NCBI RefSeq assembly: GCF_964204645.1
Contig: NC_134025.1
Coordinates: 3,787,001-3,851,000, forward strand
DNA length: 64,000 nucleotides
From: Tubulanus polymorphus
Lineage: Eukaryota > Nemertea > Palaeonemertea > Tubulaniformes > Tubulanidae
Direction of reading: 5' to 3'
Below, in pieces: positions 46,967-60,953 of the stretch (its first letter is position 1; each line of letters opens with the position of its first letter). Made by a program: the position numbers and the translations under genes. The notes under the pieces were generated by a model. It was given only the letters and a program-made list of their open reading frames with translations, ran no database searches and had not been told where the DNA came from.

Positions 46967-49754
46967 TCTGTGGCAGTATTCATTGCAATAATGAAGTTGT
47001 ACAAACGGTAAGAACTCGAGATATACAACGGTTAGTCATGATGAAAATGGTCAAGTAGGAGCGTTAATTGAGTAAAATTGAGCGTCCTATGCATATTCAA
47101 ACTTGGTACGTGAGCGCATCCATTGTACTGTCGCACAACGGAACTTGTCGTCTTGCTGTCTCGCGCACGCGCAGTTGACGCGCGCGGTAACGCTGCGTTT
47201 CACCGTAAATTGATTAAAACATTTCGGTGTTAATGTGTTGTTAGATTTCAAAAGTGCAATTTCGTTCACGCGTTCTATAACTTCAGGTGATTCAGTTGCA
47301 ATCCGAATCAACGTCCTCTGTGTTTGATACGTCAATGATAATGTAGATGATTTGTGAAAATAGCAATACTTACCTCCTTTTATTCCTCGTCGTTTTACAA
47401 AGGTGTGCCTTCCTTTCGTGTACTGTGCGAAATTGCGTATTTCCGTGTTATCCCTATCCGAATAATCCGACCTGCTCTGATGTTGGATGGCTATGCGTCT
47501 GCAGTAGCCTACTGCGAATGCATGATAATGGAATAGAAATTCTGATTAGGACTGAGCGGAATCAAAATAGAGCCAGCTTCAGTATTCAAATGTTCGCTAG
47601 TCATAAATATCGCACTCGGACGACACAGAATTCTCCTGCTCAGAATTCGGCCCATGTTCTTCGCTGGAATTTGCGCTGATCTGATCACGAAGTGAAACGG
47701 ATCGCACGAAGATGTAGAATACGACGGCTGTATACAATGTATCTTGCTTCATGACACAACTCTTCTGTTATGTTAAATCTATGCATATCGCTGTACAAAA
47801 TTTGCAATGGAAATTAATTTCTGCTGAATAAAAGATTTTCTTGGGATAATCAATTTTACGACCTTTCTATCAAGCAGCCTGAATATTTCCATCACGTATC
47901 GCGTAGTGATTTCATCGATTTCCCACTACTCGATAATATAAGTGACAAAATTAGACCTATACTTATCTGTCCTTTGGATATGCTCGGAATCTAGACCCAC
48001 ATTATCTTGCGGTTATTTTATCGATATAGCGAAAATGATGAGGGAAATTTTATACAGAATTTCATCAAAAAAGATATTGACTAGAAATACCCACTAGATG
48101 TAACGTGGGTGTTACCCGAATGTATTTTTTTCAAATTTATATTTTCGATGAAGCATCACGCGTAACTTAAAAACATTAAATAGTGCGTTACTTCCTTAAA
48201 GATAAGAGCTGTTATTTTCACAATGGACACGCATGCTACGTCTTAGCAATAAAATTAGTCCGAGCACGCATTATTTTCACCTCGATTTTCATTGAAGACG
48301 TTTTAATGGAAAATGACACAATCATAGTCGCCTTCGGGGCAGACTTGCCATTTAAAAGCCATAATCACAAAATTTTGTTTTAACAGCACATGTGCTCATC
48401 ACGTCATTAAGATAACGTTTGGAAGCTCAACGACATTTTTACGTGACACAGAAATGTTGTCAGTATGTGCAATTGAAGTTAGTTTCTCAACGTTGCGATG
48501 ACGTTAATGCGGTAAATTGTCTCTCGTCCTGCCATACGATGACCTGGTTTTTCCGCAGGCGAATTCTGGGCTTATGACTAGAATTTCATCATCTGCTGAC
48601 AAGAATTATGTGAAACCTCATCCTAAAACACCATACTTTGTATCGACGAAAAATCACGGTTTTGACAGAAACGACAAAACATGGTATCATAAACTTCTCG
48701 CCCGGAGCGCATTGGCGGTTCGGGTATCAGGCCGGTGGTTTATGAGAATGAAATCAAGCCTTTTCTGGGCATGCCGGCGTGGACTAGCGGCGTATAGCAA
48801 AATGTAATGGTATTGTGACCGGATTTCTTCGGGCAATTCGCTGACTCAAAGCGAACACCCCATGGGCCTCGTCCGTAATGAGTCGCGCTATTGGTGCCTG
48901 CAAGACGAGCCAAGAAAGCCCCGAGCTTCGCTTGATGCCAATAGCATGTGCCAAGAAACAAATGTGCATTTCCATCAGGACAGCGGAATACAATCCACAC
49001 ATGTCAAGGCGATTTGTTCTCCTCCATTGCGCTATCAATCCGCTACGGGTTTACATCGAAATACAACACTGTGCCTACATTGCAAGCCTCCGTAAAATAT
49101 ACCTTCCTACTCATATATTCATAATAAAAATTACAGACTACTTTGTTTTATTTTCACAAAAATCACTCTCAACTCGTCGCGTGATGCTAAAATGTGGCCC
49201 TTTCATAAAATGACTCGCCTTAGAAGTATTTCAGGTAAACATTGTCAAAATATAAAACGCAGTTACGCGTTTACTTTGTTTAGGTACAGTTTCAATATGG
49301 TGCAAGTATTAAGTATTCATCGATTTGCATTGATTATAATTTAGAACCAAAACGACAGATACGAACACATGTTACATCTGACTAAACTGTATTGTGGAAA
49401 TGGAAATATCCTGATTTTTAATAGCCGCAGAACACATTTTGGCTTGAAAATGAATATATAATTTGGTGATTTAGAGAAAAATAGTACAATATATTCATAT
49501 ATGTAATAACAACAGCACATGTTTGTGGAATCGTAGTAATTCAACACATTTCTAAAGGGTTTCAATTGTTCCAGAGTAAATCATCTAGTATTTGATAAAA
49601 TTCAATCCAATGCAAGGATGGACAGCGCAATAATTAATGACGTCATCTGTCTGGCGTGCAAATAGAATAATGAACGATAAAAAAAAACTATATATTCAGC
49701 AGTTTTAAGAGGAATCAACGATTTTTGTTATTGTCTGAGAAAAAGTCAGTAAAT
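46967..49754. other. Gene-free region
   Basis: No gene is recognised. The stretch 47100-47210 is strongly CpG-rich (CTCGCGCACGCGCAG, GACGCGCGCGG). Overlapping frames at 47087-47335, 47347-47679, 48183-48383, 48517-48807, 48740-49213 and 49341-49565 have no domain. A 9-bp hairpin lies at 48086-48113 and an octamer ATTTGCAT at 49323-49330. Confidence 0.5.
48086..48113. repeat. 9-bp hairpin
   Basis: AATACCCAC (48086-48094) pairs over its whole length with GTGGGTGTT (48105-48113), one pair being G-T, with a 10-nt loop. The flanks do not extend the stem. Confidence 0.5.
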
Positions 49755-50225
49755 TCAATTTCTAAAACGTTTTTTTTTTTCAAGTCCATGGTTTGAAATA
49801 TACGCCGCGAATGAATGGCGTTGGTGTAAATCGCCAGAGATTCGAACAGGGGGAAATAAATTGCTGTAAGTGTAATAATAACGTGGGATTATCCCCCGGG
49901 TGGCAGTCATCGGCTTCACAGCGACGCATCGAGAGAATATCGCTATAATTCCCGGTCTTGCCGGTGCTAATGATAACACAACGCGGCTTACGCGATTGAC
50001 AGGATCGGCCGCGCGCTCACGTGGTCTGCAGATTGATCGGGACGAATGCATAACGCAGAAATCGAACACTTTATGACCCGTACCAAAGCAGCAGCTAATC
50101 AGCGGCTTCATTTGGATCGGCTGTAAATTACACTGGCGAGAATTGACGCGATTGAAGTATCTTCGTGTCCGGATATTCGTGCTGAGGGACTTCTCGATAT
50201 CGGGGTTCCATATTAAAACTCGCAC
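49755..50225. other. CpG-richer island with a chance 156-codon frame
   Basis: This stretch is noticeably richer in GC and CpG than its surroundings (for example GGATCGGCCGCGCGCTCACG). It has the longest open frame of the desert, 156 codons on the minus strand. The translation is basic with scattered cysteines and has no family motif, signal peptide or repeat. GC-rich DNA makes fewer stops, so chance is the simplest reading. It could be a conserved regulatory element. Confidence 0.4.
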
Positions 50226-53200
50226 AGGCGTGAACGTCCAAGGTTTCTTAAGTGCATCGCTTCAAGAACAACCGAGTGCTACTTCGGAGAAAGTAATGGC
50301 GAAAAATATGAAATATGATCATAGAAAGTGTCAGTTCTCATCTCTTTGTCCGGAATTGATGCGATGACATCAGCTAACGGCTTCTTGAAATAGCCGACAT
50401 CTGGATGTAGTTACCACAAACAACTGGCTGTTTTCATAAATCCATCTTGGGATGAAATGAAACCTTGGCACCTAAATACTGTGACGATGAACGTTCTTTC
50501 AACAAAAATCGAATTATAATGCCTTTATAAATACTTATCTGTTAATTGTTCTGGTAATTGTGGGATAAAGGTATGATATTGAAAAAGACATGTTTTTTTT
50601 ATAGAATTTTGGAAATATTTCCCGTTTTGGTAAACGATTCGTTTAGGCGTTATACTGGTATTGTAGATGCTAAAGAGTTTGTATACTTTGTTCTCTTTCA
50701 TTGGAAATGACAATAAATTTTGCACCGTTCAACTTGTTTAAATTGATTAATCACCAACCAGTCTGTCCTCAAAGACATTCAAATACACACATCTCCATTT
50801 CTTTTAAATTCATTTACTTTGTAAATCAACACTGGCAAATTGCTTTTAGATTGTTGAATTTGCATACCTGTTGAAATTGACATCATAAGCCCGTTAGTGG
50901 ATTAATATGCAAATAAAAGAAACCGTCCCATCTGTCATTTTTGACAAATTTAGCGACACTGATTTCCTCGCTTAAAGATGCCAATATTTGACTATTGCAT
51001 CTCCGTTGATATTTACCTAATTGTTTATTTGTGAAAAGTGAGAAGAACAATCATCAATTTAACGGGTTGCTGTGACGTATGACCATCTGTTCAGATGTTC
51101 ACTTACCTGCCGCCTTCTTCATGACGTCATCGTGTGCGTAGCCGTACTTCCGCCGCAATATCAGCCGACATTTCAAACATTTCATTTCACTCTTCCAACA
51201 TATTTGCCACGATTCTCTAGCTTATTTTTGAATTGAAGGGGTGACATTTTCAGTCCATATTTTGCTTTATTGAAAAAGTATCAACTACAAATTTTCATCC
51301 TAGGTTTATATAGCGTTTGATAAAGGTTTGTAAAAAAAGAAGATATTCGTACTCAAGAGAAAAATCGTCACGTTTTCAAAGTTGTTTTGTTGCCTTTCGG
51401 TGTCAATAGTTCAGTGTTAACGGGACTAATAAAACTGTCTCAACGACGTCTGGCCGCGTTTGTGGCCGGCTGCGGAAAATGATCGAATATCATTCATTCA
51501 CTGAACATGATGTCAAACGCTCTGCTTTTTTAAGCGAGTCAATGAAACCCGTCGTGTTTGGCGCGTTAGGTCACCTCCGTGCTGTGTCAATGTTTTTTCT
51601 CAATTATTAATTGTCGGGTAGAAAACTTTCGTCGGGGTTTCATTGAATGCGGAGGACTGGATCAGGCCGAGTTGCGCGCCGGAAATGAGACATTGTCCCG
51701 CAGACGAAAGCTTTATGCGCTGGATTAATAAAAACCATTCACTTAAATCCATAAATCAGCAATGGGAAGGATGTATTGTTCCCGAGCCGGGCAGAAAACG
51801 TTAAAAACAGGGTCTTGTTCGCTATCTAAAAGCCTCGCACCGCAGGAAAGCACTATCAACGAGGTTTCCGTACCATGATTCAATGTAAAAGTAATGTTCA
51901 ATGTAGGCTAATGAACAAAGAACATCAAAATGCGTTATACACGAGGATACCTTAGTTATTTTAGTTCAGTCTTGCATTACATCCTACCATAGCCATTACA
52001 CTTTATATTAACACCTCCTTGATATTGAAAAATGACTTAGATTCGACTGTTATTTCTGTAACGGCCTTTATGTAAGTAGGCAAGTGCATTAAACAGGAGA
52101 ATGGGCTCATGATTTCAGTTTCGAAACAGAATGGAAATATTTTTGGACATTCCATAACACAATGAAAATACCGGATTAGGATAAGGATTGAGTGTCTTCG
52201 TGGTATGTTTGAAATTCAGCGCCAGTCCATCCTACTGATGACCTTATTAGAGCCATAAAGCGGTGGCAATAAGTTTTAATTGAAGCTTATGGGAATAATT
52301 GTCTCCTCTCCGCCGTCCGATAACACCGGTTATTGTGTATTCACTGAGCCAGCTAATTTATGCATGGATTGCCTTACCCGGCTAAAGACCATCGTCTGTA
52401 TGAAGGCATACAACCATGAAGCGGACCAGGTAACGAACACCTCATAATTAACCTAGGTTACGGCGAGCTGATTGTAGCAACCCTGCGTGCTTTGTGTTGG
52501 ATAACGTCGCGTATCCTTTTCCACGGCATTCGCGTTGTTGGTAAGGAAATGAATGTTTCCTGCTCGTGATTTCTTGACCACCGCTTCACTTGGCAAATTA
52601 AAGAAACAGTAGATGCCTATGTAATCACTAGTGTGTGTAAGTCAATCTACTCGGCTTATATACATTCTGACGTCACTTGCAGCCCCGGGCGAGCTTTCGG
52701 CCTGATAATAAGGGAATTTTATGCGCAATTATTTTCATCTCCGAGGCCGATTATTCGGCAATTGCTATCAAATTCTGGACCAGACCGCTACTGACAGGAT
52801 AGTGATACATATATTTGTTGTCCGCCAGTACTGTACCGACTGTAACTAGATACTAGTTACTGGCCTCAGCTCTAATTGCCCCGGTGTCGTTTCAGCGCTG
52901 AACATATCCGGGTCCTCAGAGATAGAATTGTTAATTGAATTTTACGTCTAGAAATTAGTCTTTGCATGCATTTCGAGTTAATCTAATTATATTTCAAACG
53001 ATTTCCTTTGCTTTTTTACTTCGGTCGACAACTAGCTTTACATATACCCTACATACATATATTACAACACGTTATTCCAAACAATATTTCTTGTAGATTT
53101 AGAATGAACCTCACTCAGCCGCGCAGACTGTTCCATCATCTCTAACATACGTACATGGCTTGTATCTCAACAAGCTCTTCGCGTGACGTTTTCGTTTTGT

Positions 53201-54300
53201 TCACTGCTGAGTACGCCTTAATTTCTACTCGATCGGTAATTCCCAATTTAAGGCAATGATACATAAATCCTGCGTCGTCAAAACATCATTTGCACTCATA
53301 AGGAAACGGCGTATGAAGCAGTTAACTCGGTACACAATGGACTGGCAATGATTGATACCGTTAAATCACGTAAACTGGTGCTGGTGATTCACTGAATCAC
53401 TGACCACACCAGACTCATCTGAAAACTGATATATCAGCGTGCAGTACCGATCTATATAAGCTTGAAATAAGTTGATTTTGCGTGAAGGTCTGAAGTATGT
53501 ATTACGTAAAATATCTGAGTAGGTTTGAGTGTTTTGAAATTCATGTAAGAATGACAATTATTCCCTATTTCAAGAATGACTAAAAATTCTAAGCGTGCGT
53601 TTTACATGACCAAGTCTCAGCCACCTTATCTAGTTGATGGATCACTGTGACGTTTTATGAAATACGGACAAAATATGTTGTTATCTAAACATCGGACACA
53701 CGTGTGCTACACTATACGAGCCTTTTTTCTGATATTATGTTTTTTATCATGAATTCTCTATGACAAAATACATCGTAACTAAATCGAATTGCTGCTTGAA
53801 CTGATTGAGCCAGCTGACACCAGTTCCCGAATCACTTTGTACTGCAGGCTGGCGTCGTCGGTTGTCACCACGAGTTAATTATTAAATTTTCCCCTTCCTT
53901 GACTTATAAGTTAATTGACGGATCATTTTCAAGCGTTGCGCTCACCAATGAATACATTTTCAAAAGAGTTATTGATCACCAGGGTCTGAAAACAACAAAA
54001 AACGTGAACTCATCGACAGTCGCGCCGTCGATATCTGACTACAATAGGGGTTGCCAGTATAAGAGGTATTCGTTCCCATTATCTGTCACACTCTCATCAT
54101 CATTTTTAAACTGGTTGATTGTGTTTCAAATGCTCTCTTCAGAATGGAGAAAATTTAACGTTGTATCCGGCAGTGGTGTGGGGAAACAACAATGTGACCC
54201 TCCGACAGTTTCCTTCCGCACTGCGCATATACCTAAACCTATATAGAGAATCATACTGAACAAATATTGGAAAAATTTGTTTAAAAAAAAAATCTGTAGT
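50226..54300. other. Gene-free region with homeodomain-type words
   Basis: No gene is recognised. Two octamers in opposite orientation lie 49 bp apart at 50858-50865 and 50907-50914. The stretches 51530-51760 and 52255-52375 mix TAAT cores (GGATTAAT, CAATTATTAATTG), E-box-like and CpG-containing words in unique sequence, the look of enhancer DNA. A perfect hairpin is at 52842-52860. The frame at 53899-54246 (115 codons) has no domain. Confidence 0.45.
52842..52860. repeat. Perfect 8-bp palindrome
   Basis: GTAACTAG (52842-52849) and CTAGTTAC (52853-52860) are exact reverse complements around a 3-base centre. TACTGGCC follows immediately, but no longer stem forms. Confidence 0.6.
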
Positions 54301-57300
54301 GATTCGTTTCAGTTAAATCGATCTAATATGTGAATTTATATATACATACATTTAATTCACGAAATAATGCCCGAGCTTACTTGATATTAAGTTAAAGAAT
54401 GAAATGTTCCATGAATTATTTCTAAATGCACCGATATAAAACGAATAGACTGCTACGATAAATTTGCCTACGGTGGAAATTTGACATCGTTAATCGGATA
54501 CTACAATTGGATTATACCGTAGCAACATTGTTTTCTCGGCTTTTAAAGGATATATCATCGCCGGGGTGGCTGCCTGTACGCGTGGTGTATGTACCTTCCT
54601 GAGTCAGTATCTCCGGATTAATGGCGAAGTCTACTTAATATTCTGAACGCGTCTTCTTTTTCGATCACTGTACAATTCAAACCAACATTGACACAACATC
54701 GCCATTCGATGACTAGCGAGCGTGCAACGTTCCCAGAATCTCACAGACGGTTATTCTGCGTTATTTCATCGCTGTCTGAGGCAAATATTTACCACGTTTA
54801 GGTGTTTGCCTAGTTGTTGTATATGAATATGTCTCTTTTTTGTCCGTGGTCCCCGGAAGAAGTAACACAATGATGCCGTGTTTCAACAAAGAGAAATGTT
54901 TCACTTACAGCGAAAGACAAATTGCGGACCAGTGATGCTGAAACTGAAACGTTTTTTAAATGAACATTTTTTTTGCAAAACTTGAATGAATACGTATCTA
55001 TTTAGTTATTCATTGAAAGAATATCATTCGATGTTTCTGTAAACAAGTGGTTAAGCGATGTTGAATATTGAAATATTTAACCTTGCCGAAGACAATAACC
55101 TACATCGTAAAAACACGCAACTTCCCGCCAAAACTGTTCTCTATCGCTAGTGATAAGATTCGGGGACGCGCTCATCGATCATTTTGATTGCTGAATAAAC
55201 TCTCAATGCGTTGATAGATTGAGCAAATTTGGACATTTGCACGTCACTTCAAAGTCTCCACACGGCGAACGTACAGAGAAAAAAAATTAAATTGATGAAC
55301 AAGTTAACCACTGCAGGCATTAATGCACTAATGGTATCGTCAAACTGTCATCACGTGTTACGACCAATCTATGAATTAAAACAAAAGCCGCGATCACACG
55401 GAGTCGATTTAGCCTGGGTCAACTGGCCCGGATCAGACCCCCGATTCAAATTTTGCCTGAGCGCGCTCAGACTTTAATCACTCACTCGTTACTAGAATGC
55501 ATTCGAAATGATGCTGCAGCAAGTGAGGTGAGTCACTTCCAGGACCATACAGTTAGCATTCACACATTATAGTTTGACCCGTGCTCAAATTTGGCATGGG
55601 CCTGGTCTAACGATTTGGTTCGGGCCAACCCACTTGGCACCGGTGTGAACGGGTCTAATCTGGTACCGGCCAAGAACTTGGTCAGTCTCTAAAGCGCTCG
55701 AGTGATTGCGGCTAAGTCAAGGGCTTCAGAGATTGCCATAATCTATGACTATGTCTGTTCGTGCATAGCTTTTTCACAAAGATAAAAGCTATGTGAAGGT
55801 GAAATGAAGAAAAATTGATAGGAAATTTAAGGATATCACCAACAAAGTTGATTGATTTTACTATCGCAACGTTTTGAGGTGTCAATGTCAGTGCAGCCGG
55901 AAGTGTTTAAAACGAGAGTTGGCATTCGCGAGAGCCAACATGGCAGATCAAATCCCGGCGTATATCCAGACAACTATCTCATCAGTGATTGCCTCCTCCT
56001 CGACATCTGGCGAGGTTTACTTAGTGAAGTCAGCCTCTTCTTCTCCTAAGCCGTTACCGAATTACGTAAATGGCGATCCGGATCGATGTTCAAGAAGCTC
56101 ATTGTTCAACCAAATTGAACCGAATCGAACAGATATCGAAATCCTAGCAACGGCGCGTCGCGTTTGTGTGTTCAACTACTTAAATCGGTTTCTTTTGGTC
56201 GTATAACCGTCAAACAACATTAGAACATAGATTTTACGTTCCCCATATCATCTCATCCAGCGGTAAATCATCCTGTTCAAACAAACTTGAATCGTAAAAT
56301 ATCATTTGAAGCTGCCAACACAGTAAGGTATCGATCCGAGGTATTTCAGGGATACGTGGTATTGCGTACCGTACGTTTTTGAATTATATCTGGGAAATAC
56401 CGGAATGAGTTCCATTGACTGGTGGTTAGTTCTAGTCATTGCATTTGTGGTGAATTTCAAAACAAAACCTTCCTAGTCGTTTAACTTCGTCTTCGGATTT
56501 TACAACTCGGTGAAAACCGTCGATAGAATTCGCACGCGAACTGAAAGCAAATATATTCCGCTACGACTGCATCCTTTATCGTAACAGGGACAATTGTTTC
56601 ATCGCCGGGCTTTTCTTCTGGGAGTAATTTTCACGTAATGTAATAGTCTTCGCATGTCTATCAAACTGTCCCGCTATGCCGACAGAAGATCGACAAGCCT
56701 CGATTCTGTCATCAGAGCTGATTCATACGATTTCTACTTTCACCGTGTATATTCCACTACAGTAGGAAATGCGTTAATTGTTGTCTATCACAAATTCGCG
56801 CGAGTTTCTCTGATATGATATGATATGATACGTGTAAATTTCCCGCAGCCAGTTAACGACCGCCCCATATCGCGTGTGTCATAATTACGGAAAATTGAAG
56901 GATTAGCTATCACGTTAGATTACGTATCATTTTGGCTTGGAATATAAAAATTGTATTTTCATTTCTGAAATAAAGGGTCACACGACTTCGTAGCGCTGAT
57001 ACGGAGTCACCGGCAGCAGATCCAGAGAACAGGCAATCATCGTCGTCTACATTGATTGGAATCATTGCCATTGAACCGAAAAGCTTACCGCCAATTCGAA
57101 GGTTTTGTTTACTCAGGTTATTTAGATGGGGACTTACGGCGACAGCTGAGAACCTAGTGAACAGTAGCGGTCGTTTGATAGCCACACTTCCACTACTACT
57201 ATACGTGTGATCGCGTGAAATATATCGCTGCTACAATCAAACGACTAACGTACTATTTTTCTGATTCAGACGTATTTGTATAACTGTTCGTACCTCTCGA

Positions 57301-60300
57301 TATCCGAAACCAAAAATAGAGAAGTTACTCGGTACTTTTTACTTTGTTGATGCTTGATGCATCATATACCTGTACACAGCATACCGATTCAACTCTACGC
57401 CGAATGAATAAATTGCGATTAATTCTGTGTAGGCAGTTGATGACTGCGGTGGTATTAGTGTTAGTTTTATATTTTCCTCTCATCTCGTAAATAAAACTCT
57501 GCTCATTCATACACAGTCTCGGTGTCGTTTTAACCTTGATGTGTGCGGCATACGGTGTATAGTTATTTTTTCCTGACGACACTATTAATTTTTCGGGCCT
57601 TTGCCCGAACAAACGGAGTTGACGTGACCCACATTCGTCTAACAAAAAGTAATTTCCTATCAATTTTCTAAACGACGAGACTGGAGTTTAATGGCGAAAA
57701 CTAGCTGCATTCTTTCAATGGTAGTCTTTTCTATGGCGGACTCAAAGCGTTTTTCTTCTGACTTCAAAATTATAATTGATTGACAAGTCGATCATCAATC
57801 ATTTCCGTACAACCTCGTGTATTGAACAGGTCAAATACATTCGAAATGTTTTCTAAAAATCACGAAGATATCTCGTAGATAATCTATCTTGCGACGACGC
57901 ATCGTCGAAAAAAAACTGTGTGGTCCGTATTTCATTTGTAGATATATTTATTCGTGTTTTTAGACAAGGCCTCCTAAACTCATATTTCGGTGCAAGTTCT
58001 ATTTCACCCATCCCGGCTGCAATTAACTTCCAATTAAGGTGGAATTTGCTGTCTCCGATTGCGATCTTGCGCTGGCATATCCCGTGGAATTAAACGTTAC
58101 TCTAAGGAGCTTCTCCCAGACGCGCAGTAACGTAGCAATTTATTCTCACGCGTTTATCCTTACAGATAATAGACGACTTTATACGGGGCACATCTTCTTG
58201 ACTCAGTTTTACTGTTTGCCTTACTGATGATATGAGTAAGCTCGTAACTTAGTATTTCCGATTATAATTGATATCGCTTATGTCACGCGGTGAAACTGAG
58301 ATTTGTATTTTGTGGGAAGAAGAGAAATACGAGGATTGCCTGATTCCACTCACTGATCAGCGAATGATGGATGAATTAAGGGCAGTTTAGTTGTCGTTCT
58401 GGTGTTCGTCTGTCATTCTGGTGCCGTCAAATCCGACGGTGTTATCTGTCAGTATGCATTTCTTTCCAAAAGTTGAAACGTTCTTTTAAGGAAATAGGAA
58501 TTATTTCATTCCATTCGATAGCCGGGATAAGTTTAACAATTATGAATTGAGTTTGACTCCATTAGGCTATTATTAATGATACGAATTTCAGCTCAGAATT
58601 GTGGAACTGGGTTCTATAGTGATCCTTGGAATCTATGAGAGATTCTATTGTGTGGTAGTTTGAGTAGAGACGGGGAAACGTAGTGAATTAATTAGGGAAG
58701 TTGCTATTCGACTATCGTTAACTTAGGCGATGAAACTCTGTCAATTTCGTTTCCTTTTAATTTAATTACACAAATCATAACTATAATATCGAACACACGG
58801 AGTGCTCCGCTAAGCACCTGCAGTTGAAGGTAAACGGAAATTTACTTTGCCTTTGATCGCGCGGCGTGACGATTGGGTGGATATTGGTTAGGAAAATCTG
58901 TGAGTTATTGTTTATTAACCGTGCTCTAATCACAACGTACAACCGGGGTGCCTTGCCGTCGCTGTACTCGGTTTCAATGGCAACGCAATATGGCAAGTTC
59001 ACAGCTATTGATGTCAATAATTAAATTACACTTCTAGCTTTTCGCCTAAGACAATAAATCACACAAAGGAGTTAAATTTAAAAAATAGATCCAGGAAAAT
59101 ATTATGTTACATCATTGTAGTTGACGTATGGAAGAAACGCCATGCATTCTTCTTATCACAAACAAAATGAATGTAAGAATTTTACATTCAATGAAAGTTA
59201 TTTTGGTAAATAAAAAAGAGGGAATTGTAAAGATGAAATATGATACATTTCATTCAAAGACACTAGGATTAAAGTGCTATATTTCATCTCTATATCAGTG
59301 CCGATCACAACTTTGGTTTAAACCGAAACGGTACACAATTTGTATACAATTACGAAGCGAACGACAATGTGACAAGTGGTTTTAGGGCATCGAATGTAAC
59401 CGTTATATCATCCCTGGTTTATACCTTGCACCGTAGATACACACGTGTCTGTGGTATATGATAACCTGACTACTGACGACGGGGTTCACCGTTTAATGAG
59501 TTGATGCGGCAGTTTTAGCTATTATAAGTAGAGAAAGCATGACAATTTGAATTACCTTTAACTATAGACTAATGAATTATTCATGTAGCGATTGTAAGGT
59601 GTTTAATACGAGCCTCTCGAGAGTAGTGCGGTTATAAATTGATCGTGAACGCTTATAAACTAAAGCTATTGTTCAAGTGTCGTTCAATAGTGAAAGGTCA
59701 ATCGGATTGTATTTGAAAATTATTCATATTTTGTAAATAGACGACAAATTACGGAACACACTTTGAAATTAATAGGAATGTGTTTGTTTAGTCACGTGAT
59801 CATGTTTTACAACTCAACCAGAAAATCGGTATCGTGTCTCATTTCCATATCATGGTTATCCCCAGACGAGATTGAAAATTTCCAAGATTTTAGGTTCAGA
59901 GAATGAAAATGTTTATCTTAGTTTTTGAGATTCGAGTTTCTCTGTTGTTCATTGTGACCTTGAACTTCCTATTTGAGTAGAGTCCGCGGATTGTTGGCAG
60001 ATTTTTGTGTGACAACAGACCGTCTGGCGATCGATTTGCGCTGGATTATTCCCATTTGAGGGAAGCAAAAACTAAACATTGCTTGATCCCCATTTGATCC
60101 CCTAGCAGTTAGAACAATATCAGCTCAATGGGCCTACAGGCGTCGTAGAATTGGCCGTCGTTCATAGAACGTGTTTGCGAAGAGCTGTCAGAACATGGAT
60201 CATTTCGCTATGAACAGATATAATGGAATCATCGATGGTTTATACCCACAAGCAATATCTAGTAACTGTGTGTGTTCGGTAGTAGTAGCAGACATCCGAC

Positions 60301-60953
60301 AGCATATTACCACCGCAGCTAACGGAATTTAGAAATTGAATGATGAAGCTTGAATCTACCATTGCTGGTGACAAACTAGGCCGTTATATCAAGTCGTATG
60401 ATAGAAAATTGTAAACGTGCGTAATTTTCCACTCGAGACGCACCGGGTCAGTTACGACACTCATATATACTGATCCGTTTCAAATAAAAAGGAACACTGG
60501 AACTCAAAATAATCTTACCGATTAGACACATTTCTCTAAATGAAGGTTTATCAGAATTTAAGATAAAGAGTATGTCTATGAATGTTCTTTACGTGTAGGC
60601 CCTACGGGTTCACACAGATCAAAATTTCTTTAAAATGGTTTTGTTGTTGATGTCATTAAACGAGGAAACTATCAAATTCACACGCTCCGTCGATTACCTA
60701 AAGTATGCACGATACAAATAGGTTTATTTGACTGATGGTATTTTAGTCTCGGCGTTCATTCCATAATCTCCATACATCTTTAGGACGAGGCTTGTATGCG
60801 TGACATTTGAGCGCGTTATGTGCTTGTGTAGAACTGAGGCTGTGTCCGTTGTGCGATCCTTCGTCTCGGCCGATGATGAATGAGAAAATGATTACACTAA
60901 ACTATGGCCTATGATCATCAATACGAAATTTCCTACAACCCGTTACTACCATC
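54301..60953. other. Gene-free region
   Basis: No gene is recognised. Frames at 55229-55477, 55852-56206, 56910-57185, 57325-57663, 58039-58227, 58781-59017 and 59128-59385 have no domain. A four-copy GATAT microsatellite is at about 56814-56829. A 6-bp hairpin CGACGA-CGCA-TCGTCG lies at about 57891-57906. The stretch 55590-55690 is relatively GC-rich with GGGCC and TTGG words repeated irregularly. Confidence 0.5.

Noticed and set aside
48079-48094. TGACTAGA (miR-279-like seed)
   Set aside because: It is in the wrong arm of the local hairpin and the rest does not match.
49835-49850. GATTCGAAC, another T-loop-like string
   Set aside because: Flanking bases do not form a T-stem and no cloverleaf can be built.
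56814-56829. GATAT microsatellite
   Set aside because: Only about four units; ordinary low-complexity sequence.
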